This document shows positions 62,342 through 64,000 of a DNA stretch of 64,000 nt, one piece after another. The notes beneath the pieces were generated by a model that saw only the letters and a program-made list of their open reading frames with translations, was not told the origin of the DNA and did no database searches. Made by a program: the position numbers and the translations under genes. The stretch comes from Verrucomicrobiota bacterium (GTDB lineage: Bacteria; Verrucomicrobiota; Verrucomicrobiia; Verrucomicrobiales; Akkermansiaceae). Each line of letters begins with the position of its first letter. Within the stretch, counting starts at the first letter, position 1. The stretch covers positions 1 through 64,000 of the forward strand of contig JAPLUI010000119.1 in assembly GCA_026397725.1 (NCBI GenBank), in the 5' to 3' direction.

Positions 62342-63991
62342 TTACCGACTTCCCGCGTAGCACCGCAGGCCTCCGGTTTCGCTGCCGACGAACACCCGGC
62401 CGCCGCTGACCAGCGGGGAACTGAACGTCAGTCCCAGCTCGCCCGGCTTGCTCTCGTGGTTGATGTAAACCCGCTCGATGACCTTCCCGGTGGTGGCGTC
62501 CAGCACGCTCAGGTATCCGTCGGCAGTCGTGGCATACACATGGGTGCCGGTGAAGGCGGGGCCGGCCAGTGCGGGCGAGCGTTCGCTGATCCGCTGGCGC
62601 CAGAGTTCCTTGCCATTGGCTTTCAGATTCAAGGCGACGACCTCCCCGTTGCGCACCGGGCAAATCGCGACCCCATCGCGCACCGCGATCGTCCCCAGCA
62701 CGGCGTCCGGCATCGCCACCGACCAGCGGACCTTTCCGGTCACCCGGTCCAGCGCCATCACCGTGCCCTGCGGGTTCGGTGCGGCGAACACGAAGTCGCC
62801 GTTGCCGCAGCCGACGAGGACCAGGTCACCATCCAGCGTCACGCTGCCCGTCGCCGGAAACGGGGTGTCGGTTTTCCAAACCAGCCGGTCGTTATCGCGC
62901 AGGCCCGCCGCGATCCTGATGGCCACGATTCCGCCCCCGTTCAGCCCGCTGCCGATGAACGCCAGCCCCTCGTGGATCGCCGGTGAGCTTTCGGGATCGA
63001 TCACCGGGACTCTCCAAAGTTCCTTGCCATCGGAAATCCGGGCACCAAAGACATACCCCGGATGCCCGCGCCCGTACGGGTCGCCCTGCGGCTTGTGATC
63101 CGGCCCCACCTCGATGGCCCCCGCTCCCGCCACCACGATATCCCCCTCGACCGCCGGCGAACTCTCGATGTGCAACGGTGTCGCAAGCAGCCACTTCACC
63201 CGGCCGCTGGCCGCCTCCAGACAGACGAGTTCCGCTTCCCCATCGACGTGCAAGCCCTGTCCGATGATCAGGTCCTTGCCGTCGGCTGTTAGGGCGGGCG
63301 AGGAAAAGAACCCTTTGAAATCGACCTTGGGAGAGGATGATTTCAGTTGGGTTTCCCACACTTTCCGGCCCGATGCGGCATCCAGGCAAAACACGCTGCC
63401 ATAGGTGCCCGGCGGATCGAGAATCGCGGTGGCACCATAGACGAACTTCCCGGACACCAGCGGCGACGAAAGCACCATCGCGTCGTCCTGCCGGAACTCC
63501 CACAGCAGCGAAAGCCCCGTTGGCGAAGGGCCGCCCTGATACCCGCTGCGCTGGGAATCGACCCGATAGACCAGGGCGCGATCAGAGGGCTGCTCGGCGG
63601 GTCCGCTGTTAGACGCCGCGGCTGGCGGTGGCGTGCCACCCTCGAGCCGGGCGCGTTCCTCCTGCCTGAGAATCTCGATCGCCACCGTTGACCAATCGGT
63701 CCCGCTGCGGCCGGCCTCGGCGCCTGCGCCCCGCCCCGCTGTCCCGACCGCAGCCCCCGGAGCGGCCAGCCACCGGATGATAAAAAATATCAGCACCCCA
63801 CCCGCGACGAGGATGAGCGGCACCTGCGGCTTCTTCCGGCACATCCGGACAAGCTCCGCCGGCTTGAACAACAACGCCAACGCGCTCGCCAACCCGGCGA
63901 ACAACGCCGGCAACAGGGCCGCGCCCGCGTTCACAAACACAGGCACCACCGCGAGCGGGGAATCGACGAGGAATAACGGATGCGGAAACAT
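62342..63991 (-). CDS. Membrane-anchored PQQ-type beta-propeller protein
   Basis: 549 residues. Two hydrophobic segments near the N-terminus (~12-42 and ~58-76) anchor it in the inner membrane. A Pro/Ala-rich linker leads to a propeller of seven or eight blades with repeated motifs such as Cys-Leu-Asp-Ala-Ala-Ser-Gly-Arg-Lys-Val-Trp, Ala-Leu-Asp-Arg-Val-Thr-Gly-Lys-Val-Arg-Trp and Val-Leu-Asp-Ala-Thr-Thr-Gly-Lys-Val (BamB/PQQ-like WD40-type blades). No dehydrogenase active-site Asp/Cys pair is evident, so a scaffold role is more likely than catalysis. It is first in the five-gene operon; the 64-base gap to the next gene contains a TATGTTATGTG direct repeat. Confidence 0.82.
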   Translation of the reverse strand: MFPHPLFLVDSPLAVVPVFVNAGAALLPALFAGLASALALLFKPAELVRMCRKKPQVPLILVAGGVLIFFIIRWLAAPGAAVGTAGRGAGAEAGRSGTDWSTVAIEILRQEERARLEGGTPPPAAASNSGPAEQPSDRALVYRVDSQRSGYQGGPSPTGLSLLWEFRQDDAMVLSSPLVSGKFVYGATAILDPPGTYGSVFCLDAASGRKVWETQLKSSSPKVDFKGFFSSPALTADGKDLIIGQGLHVDGEAELVCLEAASGRVKWLLATPLHIESSPAVEGDIVVAGAGAIEVGPDHKPQGDPYGRGHPGYVFGARISDGKELWRVPVIDPESSPAIHEGLAFIGSGLNGGGIVAIRIAAGLRDNDRLVWKTDTPFPATGSVTLDGDLVLVGCGNGDFVFAAPNPQGTVMALDRVTGKVRWSVAMPDAVLGTIAVRDGVAICPVRNGEVVALNLKANGKELWRQRISERSPALAGPAFTGTHVYATTADGYLSVLDATTGKVIERVYINHESKPGELGLTFSSPLVSGGRVFVGSETGGLRCYAGSR

Positions 63992-64000
63992 GGGCTAAGC

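Noticed and set aside
1..64000. CRISPR array
   Set aside because: Tandem repeats present are 4- or 7-base units without spacers; no regularly spaced 25-37-base repeats and no cas genes are seen.
1..64000. tRNA or rRNA genes, riboswitches
   Set aside because: I found no cloverleaf-type motif, conserved rRNA block or recognisable aptamer; a covariance-model search could still reveal small RNAs.

Overview
The window looks like chromosomal DNA of a GC-rich heterotrophic member of the Verrucomicrobiota, probably class Verrucomicrobiae. Evidence: a Verru_Chthon cassette protein A homologue (19014-22616); very large secreted proteins sharing a C-terminal module (Trp-Glu-Thr-Ala-Asn-Gly, then Val-Glu-Phe-Phe-Met-Gly-Gly) that I associate with that phylum; many secreted glycosidases next to SSS and GPH sugar transporters; weak or absent Shine-Dalgarno sequences. 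I see no rRNA, tRNA, CRISPR array, intact transposase or replication origin. Assignments rest on reading motifs, not on database searches.

Layout. (1) 1-1.0 kb: gene debris (a DUF4143 ATPase tail, a URO-D-family fragment) and a dispersed hairpin element. (2) 17.5-1.1 kb, minus strand: an apparently intact glycan-utilisation operon. It encodes a multidomain GH101-like protein, a GH32-like protein, a GH32-like/GH101-like chimera, an unassigned glycosidase, a GH110-like beta-helix enzyme, a cytosolic URO-D-like protein, an SSS symporter and a two-helix membrane protein. A divergent AraC-type regulator (18.0-18.6 kb) has lost the middle of its sequence. (3) 19.0-23.4 kb, plus: Verru_Chthon protein A and a small secreted partner, followed by a proB remnant. 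(4) 24-34 kb, minus: a decaying second glycan operon. Transporter, hypothetical and one beta-helix gene are intact; a second beta-helix gene has an in-frame stop; GH3, GH36 and URO-D genes are truncated or fused. (5) 34.3-38.6 kb, plus: a Fic protein behind a strong palindrome, a HipBA toxin-antitoxin pair and a XylR-type regulator. (6) 39-48.3 kb, minus: two giant secreted modular proteins that share repeats, one a metzincin-like peptidase. (7) 48.8-53.7 kb: an AAA_14/DUF4143 ATPase, a NarL-type two-component pair and a broken DUF4143 copy. (8) 64-53.8 kb, minus: an operon of a membrane-anchored PQQ-type propeller, a PEP-synthase-like protein fused to an EMC3/TMCO1-like membrane domain, a secreted unknown, a metallophosphoesterase and an FG-GAP/ASPIC propeller protein.

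How it fits together. Region 2 encodes export-targeted endo- and exo-glycosidases plus sugar uptake. The mix of GH101-like and GH110-like activities suggests alpha-linked Gal/GalNAc glycans (mucin-type O-glycans or similar), but this is inference. The most unusual pieces are the PEP-synthase/insertase-like fusion at 58.6-62.3 kb, the propeller-barrel chimera at 8.5-12.3 kb, a twin-hairpin element found in the same orientation upstream of three large secreted-protein genes, and a frame-independent CTAACA word concentrated in some genes and absent from others.
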